Of a stretch of 23,934 bases of DNA, positions 7,478 to 14,592 are shown in pieces. The notes below the pieces were generated by a model. That model made no database searches. It had not been told where the DNA came from and saw only the letters and a list, made by a program, of their open reading frames with translations. The stretch's first letter is position 1; every line of letters begins with the position of its first letter. The position numbers were made by a program, and so were the translations under genes. Origin of the DNA: Candidatus Agrococcus pullicola (GTDB lineage Bacteria > Actinomycetota > Actinomycetes > Actinomycetales > Microbacteriaceae); the NCBI GenBank assembly GCA_019115685.1, contig DXDC01000002.1:1-23934 (forward strand). Reading direction: 5' to 3'.

Positions 7478-7768
7478 ATGGACTCCCTGGACGTGTTCGT
7501 CATCGGCTGGCTCGCTTCCCTCCTGGGCCTCGTCGCCGCGAGCGCCTGGTGGCACTGGTTCTCGCACGAACCGAAGTGGTTCATCGGCGTAATGGCTCTC
7601 GTTTTGGTTGGCCTCATAGGCGCGATCGTGATGATGACGAACGGGATGCCCGCCTGGCTCGGCTGGACGACCGTCGGGCTGTCGACACTCCTCACGATCG
7701 CGGGCGTCACCTTGGTGGTGCACTCGATGAAAGCCGACGTGCGACGTTCCACAGCTACGAAGAACTGA
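7478..7768 (+). CDS. Small three-helix membrane protein, function unknown
   Basis: 96 residues from ATG 7478. Three hydrophobic helices are clear: VFVIGWLASLLGLVAASAWW, WFIGVMALVLVGLIGAIVMM and WLGWTTVGLSTLLTIAGVTLVV. A basic, polar tail (KADVRRSTATKN) follows and is likely cytoplasmic. The frame is open further upstream to 7409, but that part crosses the non-coding region and its composition is unlike the rest. A TANNNT box 7 bp upstream and the absence of a ribosome site suggest a leaderless start. I do not recognise the family. It stands alone between the sulfur transporter and aspS, and nothing in the context points to a function. Confidence 0.75.
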   Translation: MDSLDVFVIGWLASLLGLVAASAWWHWFSHEPKWFIGVMALVLVGLIGAIVMMTNGMPAWLGWTTVGLSTLLTIAGVTLVVHSMKADVRRSTATKN

Positions 7769-7784
7769 CGAAGCGACCGATAGC

Positions 7785-7817
7785 CGCGAAACGCTGACCG
7801 ACCGGTTCGTTTTCGCG
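7785..7817 (+). terminator. Possible hairpin terminator after the small membrane protein
   Basis: CGCGAAACG (7785-7793) pairs with CGTTTTCGCG (7808-7817), with one bulged T and a 14-nt loop. The T run is inside the stem rather than after it, so termination strength is doubtful. Confidence 0.4.
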
Positions 7818-7913
7818 ACTCATCCGCTTCTTCGTGACGTCACCGACCGAACTCGCCTGACTCTGCCCTGCCGTTGACGCTCCCGGACGTACTGTCGTCG
7901 TCTCCGTCGTTAG

Positions 7914-7919
7914 TACACT
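7914..7919 (+). promoter_or_regulatory. -10 element of aspS
   Basis: TACACT ends 6 bp before the GTG at 7926, which fits a leaderless aspS transcript. It would be too close for the in-frame GTG at 7923, so it decides the start. The -35 is weak or absent. Confidence 0.5.
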
Positions 7920-7925
7920 GGCGTG

Positions 7926-9233
7926 GTGACTTCGAGAACCCTCATCAGCGACCTAGCAGCACACGAGCCCGGCCCCGTCTCGATTTCGGGATGGGTCGAG
8001 GTTGTCCGCGATCAGAAGCGCGTGCAGTTCGTCATCCTGCGCGACGAATCCGGTTCGGCGCAGCTCGTGAACCCCGTGAACGATGCCACAGCCGATGTGG
8101 CCGCCACGATCTCCGGACTCTCGCACGGATCCTTCCTCACGGTGGATGGGCAACTCAAGCACGACGAGCGCGTCAAGCTGGGCGGCCTCGAGGTGAAGAT
8201 CGACGACCTGACGGTTGTGACGGAAGCCGCAGAGACGCCAATCGACGCGGAGACCGGTATCGACAAACGTCTCGACTGGCGTTTCATCGACCTGCGCCGC
8301 CCGCAGGGCCGCCTGCTCTTCAAGGTGCAAACGACCATGCTGCACGCGATGCGGCAGTACTGGATCGACAACGGATTCACCGAGATCCACACGCCCAAAC
8401 TCATGGCCTCGGCATCCGAGTCGCGCGCCGAACTGTTCGAGGTGCCCTACTTCGAGACGACCGCCTACCTCGCGCAGTCGCCGCAGCTGTTCAAGCAGAT
8501 GGCACAGGCAGCGGGCTTCGGCAAGGTGTTCGAGGTCGGCCCCGCCTTCCGTGCAGACCCCTCGTTCACCTCAAGGCACGCAACCGAGTTCACCTCGATC
8601 GACAGCGAGATCTCCTGGATCGACTCGCACGAAGACGTCATGGTGATGCACGAACAGCTCCTGCACGCGGCGTTCGCAGCCGTTGCAGAGAAGCACGGTG
8701 ACGAGATCAAGGAACTGTTCGAAATCGAGCTGCAGGTTCCCTCCCTGCCGTTCCCGCGCATCCCGCACGCTGAGGTCAAGCAGATCGTCGCCGACCGCGG
8801 CCACGTGATCGAGCGTGCCGACGGAGACCTCGACCCCGAAGCCGAACGTCAGATCGCCGCGCACGTCAAGGAGACCACGGGCCACGACTTCGTGTTCGTC
8901 ACCGACTTCCCCTCCTCGGTTCGCCCCTACTATCACATGCGCTACGAGGACGACGCGTCGGCGACGAAGTCGTACGACCTCATCTTCGGCGGCGTCGAGA
9001 TCTCGACGGGGGCGCAGCGCGAGCACCGCGTCGACGTGCTCCAGCAGCAGGCGATCGAGAAGGGGGTCGAGCCGGCGGAGATCGAGGAGTACCTCGACTT
9101 CTTCCGCTACGGCGTCCCGCCGCACGGCGGCTTCGGCATGGGGCTGGCCCGCGTGCTGATGCTGATGCTCGGTCAGCAGTCGATTCGCGAGACGACATTC
9201 CTGTTCCGGGGCCCGACGCGCCTCACGCCGTAA
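7926..9233 (+). CDS. aspS: Aspartyl-tRNA synthetase, short archaeal/non-discriminating type (aspartate--tRNA(Asn) ligase)
   Basis: 435 residues. It charges tRNA-Asp, and probably also tRNA-Asn, with aspartate. An N-terminal OB-fold anticodon-binding domain (residues 1-105, with ISGWVEVVRDQKRVQFVILRD) precedes the class II catalytic domain. Motif 2 is visible as FEVGPAFRADPSFTSRHATEFTSIDSEI (in two parts, FEVGPAFRADPS and RHATEFTSIDSEI) and motif 3 as GGFGMGLARVLMLMLG. The protein lacks the roughly 100-residue GAD insertion of the usual ~590-residue bacterial enzyme, so it belongs to the archaeal-like class. Such enzymes normally need GatCAB to turn Asp-tRNA(Asn) into Asn-tRNA(Asn), so the organism may lack AsnRS. 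It is monocistronic, with a GC hairpin after the stop. Confidence 0.94.
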   Translation: MTSRTLISDLAAHEPGPVSISGWVEVVRDQKRVQFVILRDESGSAQLVNPVNDATADVAATISGLSHGSFLTVDGQLKHDERVKLGGLEVKIDDLTVVTEAAETPIDAETGIDKRLDWRFIDLRRPQGRLLFKVQTTMLHAMRQYWIDNGFTEIHTPKLMASASESRAELFEVPYFETTAYLAQSPQLFKQMAQAAGFGKVFEVGPAFRADPSFTSRHATEFTSIDSEISWIDSHEDVMVMHEQLLHAAFAAVAEKHGDEIKELFEIELQVPSLPFPRIPHAEVKQIVADRGHVIERADGDLDPEAERQIAAHVKETTGHDFVFVTDFPSSVRPYYHMRYEDDASATKSYDLIFGGVEISTGAQREHRVDVLQQQAIEKGVEPAEIEEYLDFFRYGVPPHGGFGMGLARVLMLMLGQQSIRETTFLFRGPTRLTP

Positions 9234-9242
9234 ACGCACCTT

Positions 9243-9279
9243 GAGAGCCCGCCGCGGTATCCCTGCTCGGCGGGCTCTC
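9243..9279. terminator. GC-rich hairpin after aspS
   Basis: A perfect 11-bp stem, GAGAGCCCGCC (9243-9253) with GGCGGGCTCTC (9269-9279), and a 15-nt loop, 9 bp after the aspS stop. No T tract follows, as is common for actinobacterial terminators. The rest of 9280-9447 shows no gene or clear signal. Confidence 0.75.
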
Positions 9280-9447
9280 GTCACGCCCGCTTCAGCCGCG
9301 CGAAGCAGAGCAGCGGCGAAATTCGGCATCTGCTCTGATACACGGCGAATTTTGTCGTTTTCGAACGCAACGCCGCGTTTCGTGCACGGGACGGGCATCC
9401 CGGCGCGCACCTGTCGCTGGGAGGCACAGCGGGTGCAAGATGGGTGC

Positions 9448-9795
9448 ATGACCGAGTTCCGGCACAAGCGCATCTACGCGGCCCCTGAGGAGGCCGACGG
9501 TTTCAGAGTGCTCGTCGATCGGTTGTGGCCACGCGGCAAAAGCGAGGCTGCGGCCGAAATCGATCTGTGGGCGAAGGACATCGCGCCGACGAACGAGCTC
9601 CGCAAGCGGTTTCACTCCGACGACGACTACGCCGGCTTCCATACCGACTATCTGCGGGAACTCGACGGCAACGATGCCGCGCCCGACGTCTTCGAGGCCT
9701 TGCGCGAGCACGACGTCGTCACCCTGCTGACGGCCGCAAAGCATCCGGAGCGCAGTCACGTGCAGGTGCTGCTCGATCGCCTCCGAGCCCTCTAG
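9448..9795 (+). CDS. DUF488 family protein
   Basis: 115 residues from ATG 9448. The DUF488 signature is clear: RIYAAPEEADGFRVLVDRLWPRG near the N-terminus, then DLWAKDIAPTNELRKRFH. Family members are small soluble proteins of unknown biochemical role, and nothing here adds a function. The frame is open back to 9241, but that part runs through the aspS terminator hairpin, so the internal ATG is chosen; AAGATGG upstream is a weak ribosome site. It converges on the PLP enzyme gene at 9888. Confidence 0.85.
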   Translation: MTEFRHKRIYAAPEEADGFRVLVDRLWPRGKSEAAAEIDLWAKDIAPTNELRKRFHSDDDYAGFHTDYLRELDGNDAAPDVFEALREHDVVTLLTAAKHPERSHVQVLLDRLRAL

Positions 9796-9802
9796 GAGGG
9801 GC

Positions 9803-9860
9803 CAAAAATCGGTCTATATGAGCCGCCACCCCTCTATGGAGCCCTGGCCCACGATTTTGA
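9803..9860. repeat. Weak inverted repeat between convergent genes
   Basis: CAAAAATCG (9803-9811) is nearly complementary to CGATTTTGA (9852-9860). The arms recall the intergenic element at 7329 and 11147 (AAAA-C-GTCT against GATTTT-ACGG), but a full-length alignment is not convincing. It may act as a bidirectional terminator or be a decayed third copy. Confidence 0.3.
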
Positions 9861-9887
9861 CGGAGTCTGCGGGTGGGGAGACGCCGT

Positions 9888-11075
9888 TCAGGCAGCCGCG
9901 ATGGCCTGCGCGAGGTCAGCGATCAGGTCATCGGGGTGCTCGAGTCCGATGGAGATCCGCAGAACTCCTGTGTTCGGCTTCGCCTCCGCCGCTGCGGGGC
10001 GGTGCGTCAGGGATGCGGGATGCTGCAGCAGGCTGTCCACGCCGCCGAGCGAAACCGCGTGCGTGAAGATCTTCGCTGCAGCGGCGACCGCTTCGGCGCG
10101 CTCGTAGGTGCCGACGTCGATCGCCATCATGGCTCCGGGCCCCGCCATCTGCGTACCGACCAGCCCCTCGGGATCGCAATCCGGCAGCCCGGGATACATG
10201 ACGCGCTCGATGCCGGGCATCCCTTGCAGTGCCTCCGCGACCGCCTGCGCGTTCGACTGCTGCTGGTGCACCCGCAGCGGCAGTGTTGCCAGCCCGCGGT
10301 GCGAGAGGTAGGAGGCGAGCGGATGCGCGATCGCGCCCGTCAGCGAGCGCACGTGTCGGATGCGCCGTGCCCAGTCGTTGTCGCAGGCGACGATGCCGCC
10401 GAGCACGTCGCCGTGGCCGCCGATGTATTTCGTCGCGGAGTGCACTGCGAACTGCGCGCCGTGCCGCAGCGGTTGCTGCAGAACCGGAGTCGCGAACGTG
10501 TTGTCGACCATGAGCGGAACGTCGCCCGCCGCGGTGGCCAGAGTATCCAGGTTCGTCAACTCCACGGTCGGATTCGCCGGCGTCTCAGCGATGACGAGCC
10601 CTGTTTGATCCGTAACCGCTGCGGGAATCTCGTCGACACGGTCAACGAACGTGACCTCGGTTGCGAGCGTGCCCGCCGACAAGATCGACTCCGTTCCGCC
10701 GTAGATGGTGCGCAGCACGACGATGTGGCGGCGCCCGTCCCCGGCCGCCGCAAGGATCACGGAGGAGATCGCCGCCATACCCGACGAGAACGCGACAGAG
10801 GCTTCGGCTCCCTCGAGCTCCGCGAGGGCTTCCTCGTACCGTGCGGTCGTGGGATTCCAGAGTCGTTGATACACCGGTGACGCGTTCTGTTCGATCTCTC
10901 CGCCCGCTGCGAGCCGCCCGTATGATCGGCCACCGCTGTCGATATCGGTCAGCGGATTCGTCGTCGAAAGGTCGATCGGCAACGCGTGCACACCGAGCGC
11001 TTCGAGGTCGGCGCGGCCCGCGTGCACAGCACGGGTCTCGAGGTGCAGGTGGGCCTGTGTGTCGGAGTCCGTCAT
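9888..11075 (-). CDS. PLP-dependent trans-sulfuration family enzyme (cystathionine gamma-lyase / methionine gamma-lyase-like)
   Basis: 395 residues, the normal length for the Cys/Met metabolism PLP family. These enzymes cleave or form C-S bonds in cystathionine, homocysteine, methionine or O-acylhomoserine. Visible features: the substrate loop YGRLAAGGEIEQNASPVYQR, the cofactor-binding segment FSSGMAAISSVILAA, the aspartate region PLMVDNTFATP, and the PLP lysine Lys216 in HSATKYIGGHGD. The C-terminal domain has SLGGVDSLLQHPASLTHR. Sequence alone does not separate lyase from synthase. ATG 11075 has GAAGG directly adjacent, too close to act as a ribosome site, so it may be leaderless. The gene fits the sulfur theme of the rhodanese and YeeE genes but is not in their operon. 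Confidence 0.9.
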   Translation of the reverse strand: MTDSDTQAHLHLETRAVHAGRADLEALGVHALPIDLSTTNPLTDIDSGGRSYGRLAAGGEIEQNASPVYQRLWNPTTARYEEALAELEGAEASVAFSSGMAAISSVILAAAGDGRRHIVVLRTIYGGTESILSAGTLATEVTFVDRVDEIPAAVTDQTGLVIAETPANPTVELTNLDTLATAAGDVPLMVDNTFATPVLQQPLRHGAQFAVHSATKYIGGHGDVLGGIVACDNDWARRIRHVRSLTGAIAHPLASYLSHRGLATLPLRVHQQQSNAQAVAEALQGMPGIERVMYPGLPDCDPEGLVGTQMAGPGAMMAIDVGTYERAEAVAAAAKIFTHAVSLGGVDSLLQHPASLTHRPAAAEAKPNTGVLRISIGLEHPDDLIADLAQAIAAA

Positions 11076-11146
11076 CCTTCGATCATCTCACTGCCGATGT
11101 CTGCGTATGCATCCGCAAGTCGCAATGCCATCGAGTTACGGGCAGC

Positions 11147-11203
11147 TCCAGACGATTTTTACGGGCGCAGACGGCATCCAGACCACTAAAAACCGTCTGA
11201 GCC
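11147..11203. repeat. Intergenic inverted-repeat element, copy B
   Basis: Arms CAGACGATTTTTA (11149-11161) and TAAAAACCGTCTG (11187-11199) pair with one mismatch around a 25-nt loop. The 57-bp unit aligns to the reverse complement of 7329-7386. The stem tip differs by a compensatory change (T-A in copy A, C-G here). It lies in the 196-bp gap between two minus-strand genes; nothing else is seen in that gap. Confidence 0.65.
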
Positions 11204-11271
11204 TCCAGAACCGATCCGTACTTGAGGCACCCGAACCCAAACAGCCGCAGTCACCGTCAAGTTGAACGGTG

Positions 11272-11744
11272 TCACCGCTGGTCGAGCGCCGCGAGAACGG
11301 TTGGATCTTCGCAGGCGAGCGCGAACGCCTGGATGCGGCGCTGAATGTCACGGCCGAGCATCCGGCTTCCGAGCCGATCGCCGACGGGCGCAACCAGCCC
11401 GGCTGCACTGTGAACGTGTATTTCCAGACCGCGTGGGTGCCATCACCGTAGTCCGCGAACCTCCAACCCGCCGCGAATCTGCCGAGGAACCACGGCCCTC
11501 GCTCCATCGTGATGCCGACGTTTGTGGGCGGGCTGAAGGAGACGTAGCGACTGATCATGGTGAGCCCGTGGCGAGACTTCGTGAACGTTCGCACGTCTTT
11601 CGCAGCGTGCTTAGCGCCATCGAGGAAGCACTGGCGTCGAACGAACGGGTCCCAGGACAGCCGCACGGCGCCGGTTGTCTGCGAGACCGCGAACGCAATT
11701 GCCGGCGGAACCGGCACGGTAGCCTCTGCGACGATCTGCGGCAT
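11272..11744 (-). pseudogene. SRPBCC family protein gene with a frameshift
   Basis: From ATG 11744 the frame reads as an SRPBCC (START/polyketide-cyclase-like) ligand-binding protein: PQIVAEATVPVPPAIAFAV, then WDPFVRRQCFLDGA, then GPWFLGRFAAGWRF and VWKYTFTVQPGW. Near 11387-11393 the original frame turns into unrelated Ser/Arg-rich sequence and runs on past 11272. Moving to the next frame at that point gives APVGDRLGSRMLGRDIQRR followed by a helical end and a TGA at 11272-11274, the usual ending of this family. One lost base in the run TGGTTGCGCC explains it. Either the gene is broken or the assembly has an error. It follows the glutaredoxin gene by 8 bp and was probably cotranscribed with it. 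Confidence 0.75.
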
Positions 11745-11752
11745 GGGTTCGA

Positions 11753-12007
11753 TCAGGCGCTGACGGCCTGTTGGACTCGTTGACGGAAGCGGTCCTCCTC
11801 GACGAACCACTGGCTGTGACGGCGTTCTCCGACGTAGACGACGGGGATTTCCTCTCCGTAGGCTCGCTGCAGCGCAGGGTCGGCGGTAATGTCGACCTCC
11901 ACGAGGCCGACGCCGTCCGCGAAGCCTTCCAGCACCTCCTCGATGATGTCGCGCGCTTCGTCGCAGAGGTGACAACCAGGTTTCGTGTAGAGCGTGACGT
12001 TCAGCAC
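11753..12007 (-). CDS. Glutaredoxin family protein
   Basis: 84 residues from GTG 12007. It shows the small thioredoxin-fold pattern: first strand LNVTLYTKPGCHLCDEA with a CXXC (Cys-His-Leu-Cys) active site, then a helix, the strand VGLVEVDITAD and the cis-Pro segment EEIPVVYVGE. Such proteins act in thiol-disulfide exchange; the client is unknown. The frame is open to a GTG at 12061, but GTG 12007 is preceded by GGTGGAG and puts the first beta strand right at the N-terminus. It sits between the bS22 gene upstream, separated by a strong terminator, and the frameshifted SRPBCC gene downstream. Confidence 0.87.
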   Translation of the reverse strand: MLNVTLYTKPGCHLCDEARDIIEEVLEGFADGVGLVEVDITADPALQRAYGEEIPVVYVGERRHSQWFVEEDRFRQRVQQAVSA

Positions 12008-12101
12008 GTCTCCACCATACGCAACGATCACGCTGTCAGACCCAACGCCTCCCGCCCTCACCCAGACAAGTTCTGAGAGAGAAGGCGTACACCAAAGAAA
12101 A

Positions 12102-12124
12102 GACCCCTGGCATTGCCAGGGGTC
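12102..12124 (-). terminator. Intrinsic terminator after bS22
   Basis: A perfect 10-bp stem, GACCCCTGGC (12102-12111) with GCCAGGGGTC (12115-12124), and a 3-nt loop. Read on the minus strand it is followed by TTTTCTTTGG, so it ends the bS22 transcript 16 bp after the stop. Confidence 0.9.
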
Positions 12125-12139
12125 AGAGAGGCTACACCT

Positions 12140-12238
12140 CTACTTCTTGTTGCGACGCTGGTGGCGTGTCTTACGAAGACGCTTACGGTGCTTCTTCTTC
12201 GACATGCGCTTGCGGCGCTTCTTCACAACAGAACCCAT
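12140..12238 (-). CDS. Small basic ribosomal protein bS22 (AURKAIP1/COX24-domain protein)
   Basis: A 32-residue protein, too short for most gene finders. It begins MGSVVKKRRKRMSKKK and ends RHQRRNKK; more than half of the residues are Lys or Arg. It closely matches the pattern of the 33-residue actinobacterial AURKAIP1/COX24-domain protein, which in mycobacteria was identified as small-subunit ribosomal protein bS22 binding rRNA near the decoding region. A strong ribosome site (AAGGTGAGGA) lies 4 bp before ATG 12238, and an excellent terminator follows, so it is a compact unit that could be highly expressed. No clear promoter was identified in 12239-12432. Confidence 0.9.
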   Translation of the reverse strand: MGSVVKKRRKRMSKKKHRKRLRKTRHQRRNKK

Positions 12239-12432
12239 AGGTTCCTCACCTTCTTAATACTTGCGTGGACGGGCTGCGGCCGGTCCGCCGCAAAAAAGTC
12301 ACTCTCGCAATGTTACAGGCTGAGGCCCCGGAGCGCACATCCGATGGGTTATGCAGGCCGGTCGCTTCCCGTTCGAACCACAGTCTGGGCGGGTTCGACT
12401 CGCAGTTGCAACCCGGCGAACCGTCAGCTCCG

Positions 12433-12960
12433 TCAGCGACCGAGACGGTCCCGTGTCTGCTCTATCGCGTCTTCGGCGCGAGTCCGTGCTTCGTGCACGA
12501 CCTCCGCCGCCCGCCTTCCCACCGACTCGCCGAAGGGCTTCGGATCCTGCGCTACTCGTTCGACGGCATCCTTCGCCTGAGCAGTGCGGTTACGGGCCTG
12601 CTCGGCGGCGTTGCGCAACGACCCCGTCACGTCCGCCCACGCGGCGAATGCCGCTGCGCCCAGTCCGTCGTGCTGGTCGTCCGAGTGCTCTGCGAAGATG
12701 AACGGCATCAACCAGTCGTCGAGTTCGTCGAGCGGTTGGACATCAATCGAGTAGTAGCGATGCTGCCCCTCATCCCGTACGGTCGCGAGCCCGGCTTCAC
12801 GCAAAACCTTGAGATGTTTGGACACCGTCGGTTGTGTCACGCCAAGCGCGTCGACGATTTCGCTCACGCTGGCTTCCGCACCGTTCGAGCGCCGCTCGAG
12901 CAGCACCTCAAGAATCTCGCGCCTAGTGGAGTCTGCGACAACAGAGAAGATGTCTCCCAT
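12433..12960 (-). CDS. ArsR-type winged-helix transcriptional regulator
   Basis: 175 residues from ATG 12960. The N-terminal 90 residues are an ArsR/SmtB-like DNA-binding domain: ADSTRREILEVLLERRS, then the helix-turn-helix VSEIVDALGVTQPTVSKHLK, then the wing VRDEGQHRYYSIDVQPLDEL. No metal-binding cysteine pair is visible, so it is probably not a metal sensor. The C-terminal third is an amphipathic, Ala/Arg/Glu-rich helix (AAEQARNRTAQAKDAVERVA and on) that may form a coiled coil. ATG 12960 has AAGG at good spacing; ATG 12969 is the alternative, but its AAGG is directly adjacent. It is divergent from ktrB across a 195-bp gap, so it could control either itself or the potassium genes. Confidence 0.87.
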   Translation of the reverse strand: MGDIFSVVADSTRREILEVLLERRSNGAEASVSEIVDALGVTQPTVSKHLKVLREAGLATVRDEGQHRYYSIDVQPLDELDDWLMPFIFAEHSDDQHDGLGAAAFAAWADVTGSLRNAAEQARNRTAQAKDAVERVAQDPKPFGESVGRRAAEVVHEARTRAEDAIEQTRDRLGR

Positions 12961-13069
12961 ACCCTTCATCCTTGCAGCATTCTGGGCCCGATCGCAGAAA
13001 ACCCGCTGAAGAACTCTGCTGCACGGCGGAAATCCGTCGCTTTCGCCGGGTCGATTGTGGCGGTTTCCC

Positions 13070-13099
13070 TTCTCTTCCGTCCCCTCGCAGGGCTATGAT
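13070..13099 (+). promoter_or_regulatory. Candidate promoter of the ktrB operon
   Basis: TATGAT (13094-13099) is a good -10 box, with a weak TTCTCT 18 bp upstream. The start site would be near 13106, giving a leader of about 50 nt before GTG 13156. Confidence 0.4.
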
Positions 13100-13155
13100 C
13101 ACTATCCGCCGGATCAATCGACCCGACTGATGCGATCAGGGAAGCAGGTAGGTAC

Positions 13156-14592
13156 GTGGCCAAGCGTGTCGCCCCGGCCGAGCGCCGCCCCGGCGCCTTC
13201 GCACGAATGCGTCAGGGCGTCGACGGGTTCGCGCAGAATTACCCGGCTCGGTTCGCGATCGCGGTCTTCGCAGCGATCAATCTGCTGTTCGCGGCCCTCT
13301 TCATGACCCCTGCCGCATCTGTGTCCGGCACAGCGACGAACTTCTTCGATGCACTGTTCACCGCGGTCAGCGTCGTAAGTGTCACCGGGCTCACGGTCGT
13401 CGACATGGCCGACCACTGGTCGCCGTTCGGCGATTTTCTGACGCTGTTGGGCGTGCAGGTCGGCGGGATCGGCGTACTGACGGTGACGTCGTTCCTCGGG
13501 ATGATCGTCGCTCGTCGACTCGGCCTGCGGCAGCGGCTGATGGCCGCAGGAGAGGCGAATCCCGGCAGGATGCGTCGCGGTGCGGTCTCGGAGAGCCAGG
13601 CGATCAGACTCGGCGACATGAGCGCGCTGCTGCGGCTCGTCGTCATCAGCGTGCTGGTGTTCGAGGCCGCGCTCATTCTCCTGCTGCTCCCCCGCCTCCT
13701 GCTCGCGGGAAAGCCCTTCGGCGACGCAGTGTACGAATCGGTCTACTGGTCGTTCATGGCGTTCACCAACTCGGGATTCACTCCCACGAGTGCCGGGGTT
13801 ACGGAGTTTGCGACCGATCCGTGGTTCCTGTGCATTTTGATGCTGGGAGTGTTCGTCGGCTCACTGGGCTTTCCGGTCTACTTCGTGCTGCTGCGCAACC
13901 TCGGCAATCCTCGCCACTGGTCACTGCACGTGAAACTGACGATCTCGGTTTCAGCCATGTTGCTCTTCGCGGGAGGCGCGGTCTATCTCGCCCTCGAGTA
14001 CGGCAATCAGCAGTCATGGGGCGGGGAGGATGCCGGGCAGCAGGTACTGCAGGCGCTGTTCATGTCGGCCATGACACGATCGGGCGGGTTCGCGACGTTC
14101 GACCCCTCCCAGCTGCATCAGTCGAGCATGCTGGTGACGAACATGCTCATGTTCGTCGGCGGAGGCTCCGCATCGACCGCCGGTGGCATCAAGGTCACGA
14201 CGCTCGCAATGCTGTTCCTCGCTGCCATCGCCGAGGCGCGCGGCCGCGAGCACATGGAGGCGTTCGGCAAAGCCATTCCGGCCGACATCCTGCGGCTCTC
14301 GGTGGCCGTCACGCTGTGGAGCGCCACGATTGTGGCCGTCGTGACGATCGCGCTGCTGCAACTGACCGAGCAGCCGCTATCGGTTGTGCTGTTCGATGTC
14401 ATCAGCGCATTCGCCACGTGCGGCTTGACCGCTGGCTTCACGAGTTCGGAGTTGCCGGCAGCGGCCAAGACGATACTCGCGCTCACTATGCTCGTCGGTC
14501 GCATAGGTGGTGTTACGCTCGCGGCAGCACTTGCCTCGCGCCAACGGCCGCGGTTGTTCAACCGCCCGACAGAAAGGCCCCTCGTTGGTTGA
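13156..14592 (+). CDS. ktrB: Potassium uptake protein, TrkH/KtrB family
   Basis: 478 residues. It is the ion-conducting membrane subunit of a Ktr/Trk potassium uptake system. The four selectivity-filter loops with their glycines are visible: SVVSVTGLTVVDM (near 73-85), FTNSGFTPTSAGV, MTRSGGFATFDP and FATCGLTAGFTSSE. About eight or more membrane helices surround them. The last residues (ASRQRPRLFNRPTERPLVG) are basic and cytoplasmic. GTG 13156 is preceded by AGGTAGG. Its 3' end overlaps the start of ktrA by 8 bp, consistent with a pore and its gating subunit made together. The basic first 30 residues are cytoplasmic. Confidence 0.93.
   Translation: MAKRVAPAERRPGAFARMRQGVDGFAQNYPARFAIAVFAAINLLFAALFMTPAASVSGTATNFFDALFTAVSVVSVTGLTVVDMADHWSPFGDFLTLLGVQVGGIGVLTVTSFLGMIVARRLGLRQRLMAAGEANPGRMRRGAVSESQAIRLGDMSALLRLVVISVLVFEAALILLLLPRLLLAGKPFGDAVYESVYWSFMAFTNSGFTPTSAGVTEFATDPWFLCILMLGVFVGSLGFPVYFVLLRNLGNPRHWSLHVKLTISVSAMLLFAGGAVYLALEYGNQQSWGGEDAGQQVLQALFMSAMTRSGGFATFDPSQLHQSSMLVTNMLMFVGGGSASTAGGIKVTTLAMLFLAAIAEARGREHMEAFGKAIPADILRLSVAVTLWSATIVAVVTIALLQLTEQPLSVVLFDVISAFATCGLTAGFTSSELPAAAKTILALTMLVGRIGGVTLAAALASRQRPRLFNRPTERPLVG

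Noticed and set aside
8571..9473. 300-codon minus-strand frame over aspS
   Set aside because: Complete overlap with a certain gene; composition is that of a shadow frame.
9873..10880. 335-codon plus-strand frame
   Set aside because: Antisense to the PLP enzyme gene, which has complete family motifs.
13100..13155. Riboswitch before ktrB (c-di-AMP type)
   Set aside because: The leader is only about 50 nt and shows no suitable conserved pairing.
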